From: an uncultured Sulfurimonas sp.
GTDB taxonomy: Bacteria > Campylobacterota > Campylobacteria > Campylobacterales > Sulfurimonadaceae
Direction of reading: 5' to 3'
DNA: 64,000 nt
NCBI RefSeq assembly: GCF_963662755.1
Contig: NZ_OY759725.1
Coordinates: forward strand, 1,811,781-1,875,780
Part shown: positions 52,646 through 62,822 of the stretch, one piece after another
How the letters are laid out: the number at the start of each line of letters is the position of its first letter
How positions within the stretch are numbered: position 1 is the first letter of the stretch
The notes under the pieces: generated by a model
What the model saw: only the letters and a program-made list of their open reading frames with translations
What the model was told of the DNA's origin: nothing
The model's database searches: none
Position numbers and translations under genes: made by a program

Positions 52646-53497
52646 CTATATAACTTTTTGAGCCAATACACTCATCTTTTCATAAGAGCGATTTTCAATT
52701 TTTTGGATAACTTCTTGGCTTGAAAAATCATTTCTGTTGTAAAGAACAATAATTACTTCATCATTTTTTTGTAAAAAAGTATTTTCGCCATACTCTGTGT
52801 ATCTAGTAGCACCTATGCTAATTATGGCCTCTTTAGGATTAGCACACGCGGCAACATATTCATTTAGCGGTTCTAAAGGTCCAAAATTTTCTTGAGTATT
52901 GATTTGATTTGTCATCCATTCAAGAAGTTTTTCATAGAAGTAACTATAGCCATTAAGCTCTACATCTTCTCCATAAACTTTAAGTTCTCCATCACGACGA
53001 AGAAAGCTACAAATAGAGTAAGAATCCATAATGCCGCCTTTTTTAAACTTATCTATTTTTATGAGAGTGTTGCTAAGTCCTTTGGAGTCTTCGCCCCAAT
53101 TTTTTTTCTCACTGATTTTACTAGCTCCAGCAACTCTGATAGAGCAGTCATTGTATGCACCAAAATAAGTTGGAACAATTTTACTCAATCTTCCTGCTGT
53201 GTAATGTAAGTCGCATATAAGCGCAACTTCTGGCTCAGCTTGAACATTTACATCTTCTTTTGGAAGCCTGATATGTGAAGTTGAAAGTGGATAAGTACTT
53301 AAAATATTTTTGGCATTTAAAATTAGTCCATTATCTAAAGAGCTAGAACGAGGAAGATAAAAAGGAAACATACCCTTTGGAGCAGCTTCATCTTTTGTAA
53401 TTATATTTTTAAAATCCTCAAGTTCACCAGCTTGTGCTAAGTGAAGTGCAAAGTTTCCAGCTATACCTAAACCTATAAATTTTTTGTACTTAGCCAT
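52646..53497 (-). CDS. DUF5718-like protein of unknown function
   Basis: 283 residues, soluble. It begins KYKKFIGLGIAGNFALHLAQAGE, then LDNGLILNAKNILSTYPLSTSHIRLPKEDVNVQAEPEVAL and SISIGATRYTEYGENTFLQKNDEVIIVLYN-like C-terminal strands. I connect it to the DUF5718 family from memory. 'QAEPEVAL' followed by a metal-site-like layout recalls the fumarylacetoacetate hydrolase fold (E-P-E), so an enzymatic role is possible. Function is unknown. It lies 25 bases downstream of the ABC-F gene and three bases from yciH. Confidence 0.55.
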   Translation of the reverse strand: MAKYKKFIGLGIAGNFALHLAQAGELEDFKNIITKDEAAPKGMFPFYLPRSSSLDNGLILNAKNILSTYPLSTSHIRLPKEDVNVQAEPEVALICDLHYTAGRLSKIVPTYFGAYNDCSIRVAGASKISEKKNWGEDSKGLSNTLIKIDKFKKGGIMDSYSICSFLRRDGELKVYGEDVELNGYSYFYEKLLEWMTNQINTQENFGPLEPLNEYVAACANPKEAIISIGATRYTEYGENTFLQKNDEVIIVLYNRNDFSSQEVIQKIENRSYEKMSVLAQKVI

Positions 53498-53522
53498 TAT
53501 CTATTTCCTTTATTTAAAAAGA

Positions 53523-55121
53523 TTATTTTTCTTTTGTTTGAGCATACTCTTCGTATGAACCTTTAAAGTCTGTAACACTTCCATCTGCATGAATTTCTAT
53601 AATGCGACTAGCAAAAGCATCTAAAAGTTCACGGTCATGAGATACACAGATAACGTTTCCTTTAAAGTCCAAAAGTGCTTCTCCAAGTGCCACAATAGCT
53701 TCTAAGTCTAAGTGATTTGAAGGTTCATCAAGAACCAAAAAATTTCCACCCTCAAGCATCATCTTACTAAGCATCATTCTGTGTTTTTCTCCACCTGAGA
53801 TGCTAACAACGGATTTTTCTTGTTGTTCACCATTAAAAAGCATACGTCCAAGACAGTTTCTAATCTCAGCAATATCACGCTTAGGATCAAATGCTCTTAA
53901 CCAATCATAGAGAGTTCCATCTCCTTTGATAGTATCAGCCGTATCTTGTGGAAAATATGAGTTTTCAATAGTAGCACCCCAATGAACTTCTCCAGAACTT
54001 GGTTTCATCTCTTCCATTATGATTTTAAGAAGAGTTGTTTTTCCTGCACCATTTGGTCCTATAAGTGCTACCTTTTCATCAGGATCGAACTTAAGATTTA
54101 TATCTTTTAAAACTTCAGTTCCATCAGGGTAAGTATGATTTATGCCTATAATATTTAGTGCTTCATCACCCATAACTCTTTTAGCTTTAAACACGATGCT
54201 TGGATCTCTTCTTGAAGATGGTTTAATATCTTCAATAACAAGCTTATCAAGTTTTTTCTGTCTTGAAGTTGCCTGTTTTGCTTTAGAAGCATTTGCGGAG
54301 AAACGTCTAACAAAAGCTTCTAGTTCATCTTTTTCTTTTTCTTTTTTAGCATTGTTGAGTTCGTTTTGTTTTGCTATAACATTTGCAGCAATATACCAAT
54401 CATCATAAGTTCCAGTGAACTCACGAATTTTTTGGTAATCAACATCAAGAATATTTGTAACAACAGAGTTAAGAAAGTGTCTATCGTGAGAGATAACAAC
54501 AAGAGTACCCTCGTGGCGTTTTAGTTCATTTTCTAACCAGCTAATAGTTTCAATATCAAGGTTATTTGTTGGCTCATCAAGGAATAGTACATCTGGTTTA
54601 GGGTATAAAACTTGAGCTAGTAAAACTTTAAATTTATCAGCACTATCTAGTGTGCTCATTAAATTTTGGTGCTCATCTGCTGGAATACCAACATTTTCAA
54701 GAATTTTTGCTATGTTTACATCATACTCATAAGTTGGATCTTCTTCAACGCAGATTACTTCTAAATCTGCAAGACGATTATTTGTAGCGTCGTCTTCAAA
54801 GTCACCTGTCATGTAGAGTTCTTCTTTTTCTTTTATAGCATCGTAGAGTCTTTTGTTACCAAATAGAACTGCATCTGCAATTGTGTAGTTTTCAAAAGCA
54901 TATTGATTTTGTCCAAGAACTCCTACTTTTAGTCCATTTTCTATTACTATATCACCCTCGTATTCATCGATTTGACCACTTAGGATTTTTAAAAAAGTTG
55001 TTTTTCCTGCACCGTTTGCTCCGATAAGTCCATATCTTTTATGACGGTCAAGTTTGAGATTAATGTCTTGAAATAAAATTCTACTTCCAAAGCGCATTAT
55101 TAAATTTTGTACTAATACCAT
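53523..55121 (-). CDS. ABC-F ATPase, YbiT type
   Basis: 532 residues, two ABC domains without membrane segments. Walker A motifs GANGAGKTTFLK and GPNGAGKTTLLK, Walker B LFLDEPTNNLD and LVLDEPSNHLD. The second signature is a full ISGGEKHRMML, while the first is degenerate (LDSADKFKVLLAQ), as in E. coli YbiT. The linker between domains (about 240-310) is charged and helical. ABC-F proteins bind the ribosomal E site and relieve stalled or restrained translation. The gene starts inside a palindrome-flanked promoter. Confidence 0.92.
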   Translation of the reverse strand: MVLVQNLIMRFGSRILFQDINLKLDRHKRYGLIGANGAGKTTFLKILSGQIDEYEGDIVIENGLKVGVLGQNQYAFENYTIADAVLFGNKRLYDAIKEKEELYMTGDFEDDATNNRLADLEVICVEEDPTYEYDVNIAKILENVGIPADEHQNLMSTLDSADKFKVLLAQVLYPKPDVLFLDEPTNNLDIETISWLENELKRHEGTLVVISHDRHFLNSVVTNILDVDYQKIREFTGTYDDWYIAANVIAKQNELNNAKKEKEKDELEAFVRRFSANASKAKQATSRQKKLDKLVIEDIKPSSRRDPSIVFKAKRVMGDEALNIIGINHTYPDGTEVLKDINLKFDPDEKVALIGPNGAGKTTLLKIIMEEMKPSSGEVHWGATIENSYFPQDTADTIKGDGTLYDWLRAFDPKRDIAEIRNCLGRMLFNGEQQEKSVVSISGGEKHRMMLSKMMLEGGNFLVLDEPSNHLDLEAIVALGEALLDFKGNVICVSHDRELLDAFASRIIEIHADGSVTDFKGSYEEYAQTKEK

Positions 55122-55129
55122 GATTATTA

Positions 55130-55163
55130 CCCTTAGATAAATTTGCGCGATTATATCTAAGGG
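55130..55163 (-). promoter_or_regulatory. 10-bp palindrome spanning the ABC-F promoter
   Basis: CCCTTAGATA (55130-55139) and TATCTAAGGG (55154-55163) are perfect inverted arms 14 bases apart. On the minus strand a TATAAT (55155 to 55150) lies in the distal arm and spacer, and AAGGG of the proximal arm (55134 to 55130) is the ribosome site for ATG 55121. The arms thus bracket -10, start site and ribosome site. An operator is inferred. As a hairpin it could also terminate the upstream MCP transcript. Confidence 0.55.
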
Positions 55164-55188
55164 TTGTTTAAACCTCGTTTATTTTAAA

Positions 55189-57456
55189 TTAAGTTTTATA
55201 GGCTTTTAGTAGATTGTTTAGATTTATAGTCATTTGTGTTAGTTCTGAAGATGCATTTGAAATATCATCCATACTCTGTTTATTTTGAGTTGAAATTTTT
55301 TCTATTTCAGAAACTTTGAAAATCATAGATTCAACTGTTTTTGAGTTGTTAATATATCCTGTGACTGTCTCATCAACTTGAATAATTGAACGCTCAATAG
55401 ACTCCATACTTGTGTTGATTTCACTCTCAGTATTATTGGCATCTCCTGAGAGTTTTTCTATGGCTTTTGCATTTCTTGAGATGTTGTCACTAGCATCTAT
55501 AACTGACTGAACTATTACGCTTATGGTTGCGTTTATTTCAGACAATGACTTTTGAGTTCTCTCTGCAAGTTTACGAACTTCATCTGCAACAACCGCAAAA
55601 CCTCGTCCATGTTCTCCTGCACGAGCAGCTTCTATGGCAGCATTAAGTGCTAAAAGGTTTGTTTGATCAGCAATATCTGAGATAACAATAAGTACATCTT
55701 TTACTTGAGTAGCATCTGCGCTTAATTGCTCTAGTTTGTGTGAGAGTTCTAACTCATCTTCTGCGCGTTGTTGAATCTCATTTGCAAGATGCACTATTTG
55801 TTGATTTGCACCTTTTAAAATATTTCCAGCAGAGTTAATATCATCTTTTGTGATTTTAGCTTGTTCTACTGATTGCGCTAGTACATTTTGAAGTTCTTTT
55901 CCTTCTATGGAAACTTTGTTTACTATCTCACTCTCTTGCCCAGCTTTTATTTTCATATTTGAAGATGTTTCTGAGAGAGTTTGAGAAATATCTGTATTTT
56001 GAGATGATGAAGTTTTTGCTTGCGAAACTGTTATGCGAACCTTATCTATAAAAGCATTGATATTTGTAGCTACTTCAGATATTTCATCACCTTTTGGTAC
56101 AATGATTTGACTTGTTAAGTCTCCTTCACCTTTTGCTAAATTATAAGAAGCATCTTGAAGAGTTTTTAGTTTAGAGATTATTACTTTTTGAATCAAATAT
56201 ATACTTATTAAAAGTAATATTGCAAGCATTGCAACAGAAATTCCAATGATAACATTTCTAGTAGCTTGAACATTTTGAAGTGCTTCAGACTCATCAATAT
56301 CAACTATGATTCCCCATGATTCTCCAAAAACTTTTATAGGAGCATAAGAACTTAGTACTTTTGTACCTCTATGATCTTCAAAAATTCCAGAGCCATTCTC
56401 ACCTCTTTTTATAGCATCTACAGCTTGAGAATCTACTGTAACAATAGAGATGGTTGTTCCTGCTTCTTTTACATCAGGATCTTGCATCTCTTTTATGAAA
56501 CGGCTATCATTTTTCATCTGTCCATCTAAAGATATTAAGTTTGCTTTACCTGTTTTTCCAAGACCAGCTTTTTCAAAATCTCCATTAAAGTTCATAACAT
56601 TATTTATTTTACTTTTAGGAAGTTGAAAGATTACAGCTCCTTCAAAATCATCTCTAAAATAAAGAGGAGATGCTAAGAAAATTGATGGTTGATTTAAGCT
56701 TGGTTCATAAGGTTTAAAATCAGCAAAAACCACTTTACCTTTAGCAACTTTTTTAGATTTTAAAAAGGCTTCAGCAAGTCCTGAATTTGAGTAAACACCA
56801 TTTACAAGATTTGTTCCAAAGTCCTTTTCTTTAGAAACAGAGTAAACTACATCACCATCAGCATTTACTATAAAAATATCATAAAATCCATAATTATCTA
56901 AAATTTGTTTGTAAGCTGGATGAACTTGAACATGATTTGTAGAGTAGGCATCATTATATTTTTTGTTCATCATAAGCTTATCTTTTTTACCAAGAGGGTT
57001 CTCGTTATCAACTATATATAAAAATTGGGCTATTTGAGAATTTGTATTTTTTGGTAGATAATCTTTAGTTTCCTTTTTAGGATTAGAACCTTTTATGTTA
57101 AAGTTGATTTTATTTATGTACTCATTTTTATAGTGTTGTAAAAGCTTTTCTTTTATAGAATCATTTGAGATATCACTAAGTTCTTCTAGTTCTTGAAAAC
57201 TTTCATCTAAAGACCACATAGCTTGAACAGTCGCAGAGTCTGCTGTTCTTGATAGCAATAAATTTTCAATAGAGTGAAAAAAATCAACTAAATGTTCTTT
57301 TTTAGACTCTTTTACTGCATCTAGTAGAGCCATATTGCTCTTTATAAGTGAGTCTGAAGCTCTAGAGATAGATATTGTCATAATACTAATAGCCATCACA
57401 AGTAGTGATATAGCCATCAGTCCAATAACTTTAAACTTAATGCTCTTTATGTTCAT
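55189..57456 (-). CDS. Methyl-accepting chemotaxis protein with double-Cache input domain
   Basis: 755 residues. TM1 (about 10-30), a large periplasmic dCache-type domain (about 35-395: [26 protein letters not shown]-like and [18 protein letters not shown]), TM2 (about 402-425), a HAMP-like region ([23 protein letters not shown]), then the signalling hairpin with [39 protein letters not shown]. Ligand unknown; dCache domains often bind amino acids or organic acids. It has no C-terminal CheR-tether pentapeptide. It lies 12 bases after the NIT-domain receptor, so the two are an operon. Confidence 0.93.
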   Translation of the reverse strand: MNIKSIKFKVIGLMAISLLVMAISIMTISISRASDSLIKSNMALLDAVKESKKEHLVDFFHSIENLLLSRTADSATVQAMWSLDESFQELEELSDISNDSIKEKLLQHYKNEYINKINFNIKGSNPKKETKDYLPKNTNSQIAQFLYIVDNENPLGKKDKLMMNKKYNDAYSTNHVQVHPAYKQILDNYGFYDIFIVNADGDVVYSVSKEKDFGTNLVNGVYSNSGLAEAFLKSKKVAKGKVVFADFKPYEPSLNQPSIFLASPLYFRDDFEGAVIFQLPKSKINNVMNFNGDFEKAGLGKTGKANLISLDGQMKNDSRFIKEMQDPDVKEAGTTISIVTVDSQAVDAIKRGENGSGIFEDHRGTKVLSSYAPIKVFGESWGIIVDIDESEALQNVQATRNVIIGISVAMLAILLLISIYLIQKVIISKLKTLQDASYNLAKGEGDLTSQIIVPKGDEISEVATNINAFIDKVRITVSQAKTSSSQNTDISQTLSETSSNMKIKAGQESEIVNKVSIEGKELQNVLAQSVEQAKITKDDINSAGNILKGANQQIVHLANEIQQRAEDELELSHKLEQLSADATQVKDVLIVISDIADQTNLLALNAAIEAARAGEHGRGFAVVADEVRKLAERTQKSLSEINATISVIVQSVIDASDNISRNAKAIEKLSGDANNTESEINTSMESIERSIIQVDETVTGYINNSKTVESMIFKVSEIEKISTQNKQSMDDISNASSELTQMTINLNNLLKAYKT

Positions 57457-57468
57457 AGTAAAAACCTT

Positions 57469-59709
57469 TTATTTTTTTTGATGATACTGTGTTAGCATAT
57501 CATTTAGGAAAATAAAGAGTTTAGCACTGTTTGATTCCATATTTTTTAGGTTTTGAACTATTTTTTCTTCATTTTGAAGTCTTTTATCTTCTTTGGTAAA
57601 GAAAGTAACACTATTTATAACATTTTCATGTACTAATCTATGCGGTTCTAAAGCTTCTTTATATGCTTGTGTATTTCCAAATCTATCTTTTCCAGCACCG
57701 TCATACCATTTACCAAGTCTGCACTGAGTATGAGTGGCAAAAAGTTTCTCTTTATCAGCTGAGACAATAGAGTCATAAGCATTTGCTTTATAGATAATAT
57801 GGTCAATTTTAGCCAATACAATAAATACTTTATTTTCCATATCGTTAATAACTTCAGCCATTTCGGTTGCTTCAGAATTTAACTCACTCATTATTGTGTT
57901 GAACTCTTCAACTGATCCTGATGCTTCATCTGCAAGAGTTGTCATAGTTTCAGATTTGTCTAAAATAACACTAGACTCTTGTTTCATAGAGTTTATAGAG
58001 ATAGTTATCTCGCTTGTAGCTTTTTGAGTTCTCTCTGCGAGTTTACGTACTTCATCTGCAACAACAGCAAATCCACGACCATGCTCACCTGCACGAGCAG
58101 CTTCTATGGCTGCATTTAGTGCTAGAAGATTTGTTTGTTCAGCTATATCTTTGATGAGGTCAACAACAGAAGTGATTTCATTTGTTTTGTCATTTAAGCC
58201 TTCTATGGAGATATTGCTATCGCTAATTTGCTCAACTAAAGTTTGCAGTTTTTCTAAGATGTTTTCAACTGCTCCCATAGAATCATTTGAAGTTTTAGCT
58301 GTATTTTTAGTAGTAACTTGTACATCAGCCAACTCTTCAATAACATTTTCCATCTCATCTTGAATGAGTTCAAGTCCATCACTAACGCTTCCTACGCTTC
58401 TAGCTCTTGAACTAAAGTTTATGAACTTTTGTTTTTCATGAGAAGTTTTCATAGCATTGATACCATCTTGAACATTTTTTATAGCTTCTGCAAAGTCTCC
58501 ATTTAAACCATTGCAGTTTAGGTCATAACTAAAGTCTCCCTCAGATGCTTTATGAACAGAGGTATTGATTCTTGCTGTTAAATCCTTTATAAGTTTTATA
58601 AGAGTAGCAAGAAGAAGAGTTATCTCATCCATCTCATTTCTTACGCGTGATCTTCTATCTACTTCAATAGACAAGTCACCAGTTGTGGTTATTCCTCCGA
58701 TAATGTTTTTAAATCTTTCTATAGAAGAGGTGATTCCTAATGATACGCTTCTTGATATATAAAGCACAAACAAAAGAATAACAATAGAAAAAATGATAAC
58801 TCCTATAAAAGAAGCTTGAGCATCTGATACTAAGCCTTTTGTCACAAGTAGGGTGTGAGTAGATAAAGTATCTTCAAACTCTTTTAGCTTGTTGATTTTT
58901 TTTGTAATTGTTTTAAACCAAACAGTAGGATCTACGCCAAAGTCACTCTCTTTTGAAAATGCTATATCTCTATACTTCTCAACTTCTGCAAATGAACTGT
59001 CAGCTTTTGTTTTGTTGTATTGTTCTTGCATATACGGACTTGCAGTATGTATGAAAAGATTAGTAAAAGTAGTTTGCTCAGAGACTAAAGTGGCAAACTT
59101 TGCAGAAGTTGCTCTTGTGAACACATTTTGAGCAAAAACTCCAGAGAGTATAGCTCTTTCTATTCCCGCTCTCTCTTTTGAAGAGATAAATACAACAAAA
59201 CTATTGAAATCAGTTCTTAGTTCTGCAACTTTTGGAATAGTAGAAAAATGAGATATGGTATCTATAAGGTCTTTATTTAAAGAAGTGTAGAAAAATACAG
59301 CATCTTTTACTTGCGTACTTAGAGAATTGACCTTTTTTCTCATAGATGCAACAGCATCTAAGTCTATTTGTTGAGTAACTATGTTAGCTGCATTTGAGGG
59401 ATTAGCTGAGATGAAATCTTTAAGTTCTTTAATCTTCACATCAGTAGAATCATGTTGTTGAGGAAGAATTTTTACAAACTTTGTCCCTTTTGAACCAAGA
59501 AAACCAGCACTAGCCCCACGCTCTTTTTGTAGTTCATGTAAAACAGCACTCATCTTTACAGATAGTTCTATGAGTGAAGCAGTCTCTTTTATGTTGTTGT
59601 ATTCCTTCCAAGTATCATACGAATTCTTAAGAGAAAATAGTGTTATAACTAGAAAAATAATTGTACTTAAAAAAAACAACTTTTTCTTTATAGTCATATT
59701 TGATAGCAT
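57469..59709 (-). CDS. Methyl-accepting chemotaxis protein with NIT input and CZB output-end domains
   Basis: 746 residues. TM1 (about 10-28), then a helical periplasmic NIT (nitrate/nitrite sensing) domain (about 40-290) with [16 protein letters not shown], a signature of the NIT family. TM2 lies at about 298-320, HAMP about 320-395. The signalling domain has [39 protein letters not shown]. After it lies a CZB domain (about 635-705) with [15 protein letters not shown] and spaced His residues (IDHIIYK, THTQC, PHRLVHE), a zinc-binding module reported to respond to oxidants. It probably guides taxis toward nitrate or nitrite. About 8 kb from napA. Confidence 0.93.
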   Translation of the reverse strand: MLSNMTIKKKLFFLSTIIFLVITLFSLKNSYDTWKEYNNIKETASLIELSVKMSAVLHELQKERGASAGFLGSKGTKFVKILPQQHDSTDVKIKELKDFISANPSNAANIVTQQIDLDAVASMRKKVNSLSTQVKDAVFFYTSLNKDLIDTISHFSTIPKVAELRTDFNSFVVFISSKERAGIERAILSGVFAQNVFTRATSAKFATLVSEQTTFTNLFIHTASPYMQEQYNKTKADSSFAEVEKYRDIAFSKESDFGVDPTVWFKTITKKINKLKEFEDTLSTHTLLVTKGLVSDAQASFIGVIIFSIVILLFVLYISRSVSLGITSSIERFKNIIGGITTTGDLSIEVDRRSRVRNEMDEITLLLATLIKLIKDLTARINTSVHKASEGDFSYDLNCNGLNGDFAEAIKNVQDGINAMKTSHEKQKFINFSSRARSVGSVSDGLELIQDEMENVIEELADVQVTTKNTAKTSNDSMGAVENILEKLQTLVEQISDSNISIEGLNDKTNEITSVVDLIKDIAEQTNLLALNAAIEAARAGEHGRGFAVVADEVRKLAERTQKATSEITISINSMKQESSVILDKSETMTTLADEASGSVEEFNTIMSELNSEATEMAEVINDMENKVFIVLAKIDHIIYKANAYDSIVSADKEKLFATHTQCRLGKWYDGAGKDRFGNTQAYKEALEPHRLVHENVINSVTFFTKEDKRLQNEEKIVQNLKNMESNSAKLFIFLNDMLTQYHQKK

Positions 59710-59888
59710 TTTGTACCCTTTTTTATTTTTTGTATCAAGTATTTTTGAAACTTTAATCCATTATTGTAGCAAAATAAATTAGTATTGCGTGTTATGTTTG
59801 TTTAAATATATGCTCTTAAATAGACAATTTAGATACAATAATAAATATAACTAAATTAAAATGTAGAAATAAATGGAATATTGTTAAA

Positions 59889-60311
59889 ATGCAGATAAGA
59901 GAATTAGATTTAAAAGAATTGTATATGGCATATGATGTGTTAAAGCAACTAAGAGAAGAGTTAAGTTATAAAGAGTTTGAAGATTTAATATATGATATGA
60001 GACATATGGGGTACAAAATGTTTGGTATTGTAGAGTCTAATGAACTTATAACTTATGCAGGGGTAGCTGTACAAACAAACCTTTACCATAAAAGACATCT
60101 CTATATTTTTGACTTGGTGAGCGATGAAAAAAGTAGAGCTAAAGGTTATGGAAAAATGATGTTAGAGTTTTTAAATGATTATGCTAAAACTTGTATGTGT
60201 GAAAATATAGTTTTATCTTCAGGTTTTCAAAGAGAAGATGCACATAAGTTTTATGAAAAAAATGCTTTTGAGAAAAAAAGTTATATTTTTTTTAAAAAAG
60301 TTTTACCATAA
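59889..60311 (+). CDS. GNAT-family N-acetyltransferase
   Basis: 140 residues. The GNAT core is visible: ELITYAGVAVQTN (strands 2-3), LYIFDLVSDEKSRAKGYGKMMLEFL with the acetyl-CoA-binding R-x-x-G-x-[GA] (SRAKGYGK), and NIVLSSGFQREDAHKFYEKNAFEKKSYIF (C-terminal motif B). Substrate unknown. Its stop is five bases from the convergent SEC-C gene. No helpful neighbours. Confidence 0.88.
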   Translation: MQIRELDLKELYMAYDVLKQLREELSYKEFEDLIYDMRHMGYKMFGIVESNELITYAGVAVQTNLYHKRHLYIFDLVSDEKSRAKGYGKMMLEFLNDYAKTCMCENIVLSSGFQREDAHKFYEKNAFEKKSYIFFKKVLP

Positions 60312-60315
60312 GTGC

Positions 60316-60678
60316 TTATTTTCCACAGCATTTTTTAAACTTTTTTTCACTTCCACATGGGCAAATATCATTTCTTTGAATCTTAGAGTTAAATAGCTCT
60401 CCATCGAGATATTTCCATATTCCATTGATTTTTGTAAAAGTACTTTTTTCATGTAGAAGATAGACTTTAGCATCTAGTTTGTAATAAGCTTTAAATTCAA
60501 CTATATTTTCATAAGCATCTATTATCTCTAGTTTTAGCCATTGCGTTGCATCTAGGTCGCTAAACTCTTCTCTTTTTTGATTTATGGAAGTCTCTACTAT
60601 ATAATCCCAATCTTTTTTAACAAAGGCTTCATACCTGCTTATCATTAGTTCTTGTGGCGTTAAACATTGTGCGTACAT
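60316..60678 (-). CDS. YchJ/SEC-C motif protein
   Basis: 120 residues. The C-terminus NDICPCGSEKKFKKCCGK is the zinc-binding SEC-C motif (C-x-C-x8-C-C). The preceding part fits the YchJ NTF2-like domain (PQELMISRYEAFVKKDWDYIVET, WLKLEIIDAYENIVEFKAYYK, HEKSTFTKINGIWKYLDGEL). E. coli YchJ carries SEC-C motifs at both ends; here only the C-terminal one is present. Function unknown, possibly metal or protein binding. Confidence 0.82.
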   Translation of the reverse strand: MYAQCLTPQELMISRYEAFVKKDWDYIVETSINQKREEFSDLDATQWLKLEIIDAYENIVEFKAYYKLDAKVYLLHEKSTFTKINGIWKYLDGELFNSKIQRNDICPCGSEKKFKKCCGK

Positions 60679-60740
60679 AAATTTTGTCTTTTTTTAAAAA
60701 ATTATACTATTTTTAACACAAAAAGCCCTATTATTTAAGC

Positions 60741-62822
60741 ATGAAAATAAAATCACTATATATATCTGCACAAGAAAAGAGTGCAGGGACTTTGTTCGTT
60801 TCTATGGGAATGATGGAGATACTTAAGCGTAATCTTCATAGAGTTGCTTTTTTTAGACCTGTTATATCTTCTAAAGATAGAGTAGATGGGGACATTGAGT
60901 TTATTTTGCAAAGATACAACATAGATATGAAGTATGAAGATGCTTACGGTTTTGATATAGAATATGTTGAGACTATGATAGCATCTAACCGTTCAAATGA
61001 ACTTATGAATCAGCTAATTAGTAAGTTTAAAAAACTAGAAAATGAGTATGATTTTGTGCTGTGTGAAGGTATAAGACGCTCTTTTTTGACCAATACTATA
61101 AATTATGATTTAAACATAAAAATAGCTCAAAATTTTGGTTCTGGAGTTATAAATGTCATAAGTGCAAGAAACTCAAGTGCAACTGAAGTTTATGAAGATG
61201 TTTTGATGGGAAGAGAAAATGTAAGCTCAGAAGGTTGTGAGCTTTTTGCTACATTTGTAAACAGACTTGATTGTCAAAAATATGAACAACTAGAGAATAA
61301 ACTTCAAAACAATAGAGATAACACTTATCTTTTTAAAGAGATAAACGAGTTAGATCTTTTAACTGTTCAGGATGTTCAAGAGGGTCTAGATGCTGAGGTT
61401 GTTTTGATAGGGGAAAAAGATCATACAAGGGTTATAAAAGCTATAAAAGTAGCTGCTCTTACGCTTGATAATTTTTTATATCACATAGAAGAAGATGATT
61501 TAGTTATAGTTCCAGCGGATAGATCAGACATTATACTTGGACTCTTTGGCGCACTCTATTCTAAAAACTTTCCAAATATAAGTGCTATTGTTTTTCCTTT
61601 TAGTATGAGAGCGCATCCAAATATTAAAAAACTTGTTGAAGGGCTTGATAGCTTTAACATCCCTATCTTGTCAGTTGCAACAGACACTTACCAAACCGCA
61701 AAACTAATTTCACAAGTAAATGCAAGACTTAGAGTGACAAGTGAGAGAAAGATATCTTTGGCTTTAGGACTTTTTCACTCCAATGTTGATATAGAACTCA
61801 TAGAAAAAAAGATAGCAACTTCTAAAACAGATGTTATAACACCTATGATGTTTGAATACAAACTTATAGAGTTAGCAAGACTAAACAAAAAACGTATAGT
61901 TCTTCCTGAGAGTATGGATGAGAGGATTTTAAGAGCAGCAGAGATAACTTTGCGTCGTAAAGTTGCAGATATAATTCTTCTTGGAAATAAGGAAAAGATA
62001 AAAGAAAACTACCTAAGACTTGGACTTGATTTAAGTGAAGCTACTATTATAGACTACACTAACTCTGAACTTATGCAGGAGTTTGTTGAGTATTTTTATG
62101 CTCAAAGAAAAGAAAAAGGGCTAACAAGACAAGCAGCTGTAGATGCTATGGGTCATGTGAATTATTTTGCTACTATGATGGTAAAGTGTGGTTATGCCGA
62201 TGGTATGGTAAGTGGAGCTATTCACTCAACAAGTGAAACCATCAGACCAGCTCTTCAAATCATCAAAACAAAACCTGATACTTCAGTCGTTTCAAGCGTC
62301 TTTTTTATGTGTTTAAAAACAGAGGTTTTAGTCTATGGAGATTGTGCGGTAAATCAAGACCCAGATGCTCAAGCTCTTGCTCAGATAGCTATCTCATCTG
62401 CAAAAACAGCTGAAGCCTTTGGCATCGAAGCAAAAGTTGCGATGCTCTCTTACTCAACAGGTGAGAGCGGAGGCGGTGCTGATGTAGAAAAGGTAAGAAA
62501 AGCCACAGAGATAGTTAAGAGTAAAAAAAGTGAGATTCTTATAGAAGGACCGATTCAATACGATGCAGCGGTAAATAAAAATGTAGCTCATACTAAACTT
62601 CCAAACTCTAAAGTTGCAGGTGAAGCAAAAGTGTTGATATTTCCAGATTTAAATACAGGAAACAATACTTACAAAGCAGTTCAACGCTCAAGCGGAGCGG
62701 TAGCGATAGGTCCTATACTTCAAGGACTAAATAAACCAATAAATGATTTAAGTCGTGGATGCTTAGTTGCAGATATAGTAAATACTATAGCCATAACGGC
62801 TATTCAAGCAGGGCAGGATTAA
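60741..62822 (+). CDS. pta: Phosphate acetyltransferase, long form
   Basis: 693 residues. It interconverts acetyl-CoA and acetyl phosphate. The N-terminal BioD-like P-loop domain (about 1-200: SLYISAQEKSAGTLFVSMGMMEIL, degenerate as is common) is followed by DRTGG-type domain (about 210-330) and the catalytic PTA_PTB domain (about 370-690: KKRIVLPESMDERILRAAE, MVSGAIHSTSETIRPALQII, MLSYSTGESGGGADVEKVRKATEI, VAGEAKVLIFPDLNTGNNTYKAVQR). Length matches the E. coli-type long Pta. A TATACT at 60703-60708 may be the -10. The stop overlaps the ackA ATG (TAATG). Confidence 0.96.
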   Translation: MKIKSLYISAQEKSAGTLFVSMGMMEILKRNLHRVAFFRPVISSKDRVDGDIEFILQRYNIDMKYEDAYGFDIEYVETMIASNRSNELMNQLISKFKKLENEYDFVLCEGIRRSFLTNTINYDLNIKIAQNFGSGVINVISARNSSATEVYEDVLMGRENVSSEGCELFATFVNRLDCQKYEQLENKLQNNRDNTYLFKEINELDLLTVQDVQEGLDAEVVLIGEKDHTRVIKAIKVAALTLDNFLYHIEEDDLVIVPADRSDIILGLFGALYSKNFPNISAIVFPFSMRAHPNIKKLVEGLDSFNIPILSVATDTYQTAKLISQVNARLRVTSERKISLALGLFHSNVDIELIEKKIATSKTDVITPMMFEYKLIELARLNKKRIVLPESMDERILRAAEITLRRKVADIILLGNKEKIKENYLRLGLDLSEATIIDYTNSELMQEFVEYFYAQRKEKGLTRQAAVDAMGHVNYFATMMVKCGYADGMVSGAIHSTSETIRPALQIIKTKPDTSVVSSVFFMCLKTEVLVYGDCAVNQDPDAQALAQIAISSAKTAEAFGIEAKVAMLSYSTGESGGGADVEKVRKATEIVKSKKSEILIEGPIQYDAAVNKNVAHTKLPNSKVAGEAKVLIFPDLNTGNNTYKAVQRSSGAVAIGPILQGLNKPINDLSRGCLVADIVNTIAITAIQAGQD

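Noticed and set aside
62759..62821. Longer start of ackA inside pta
   Set aside because: Added residues do not fit AckA, whose conserved N-terminus begins at the ATG sharing the pta stop.
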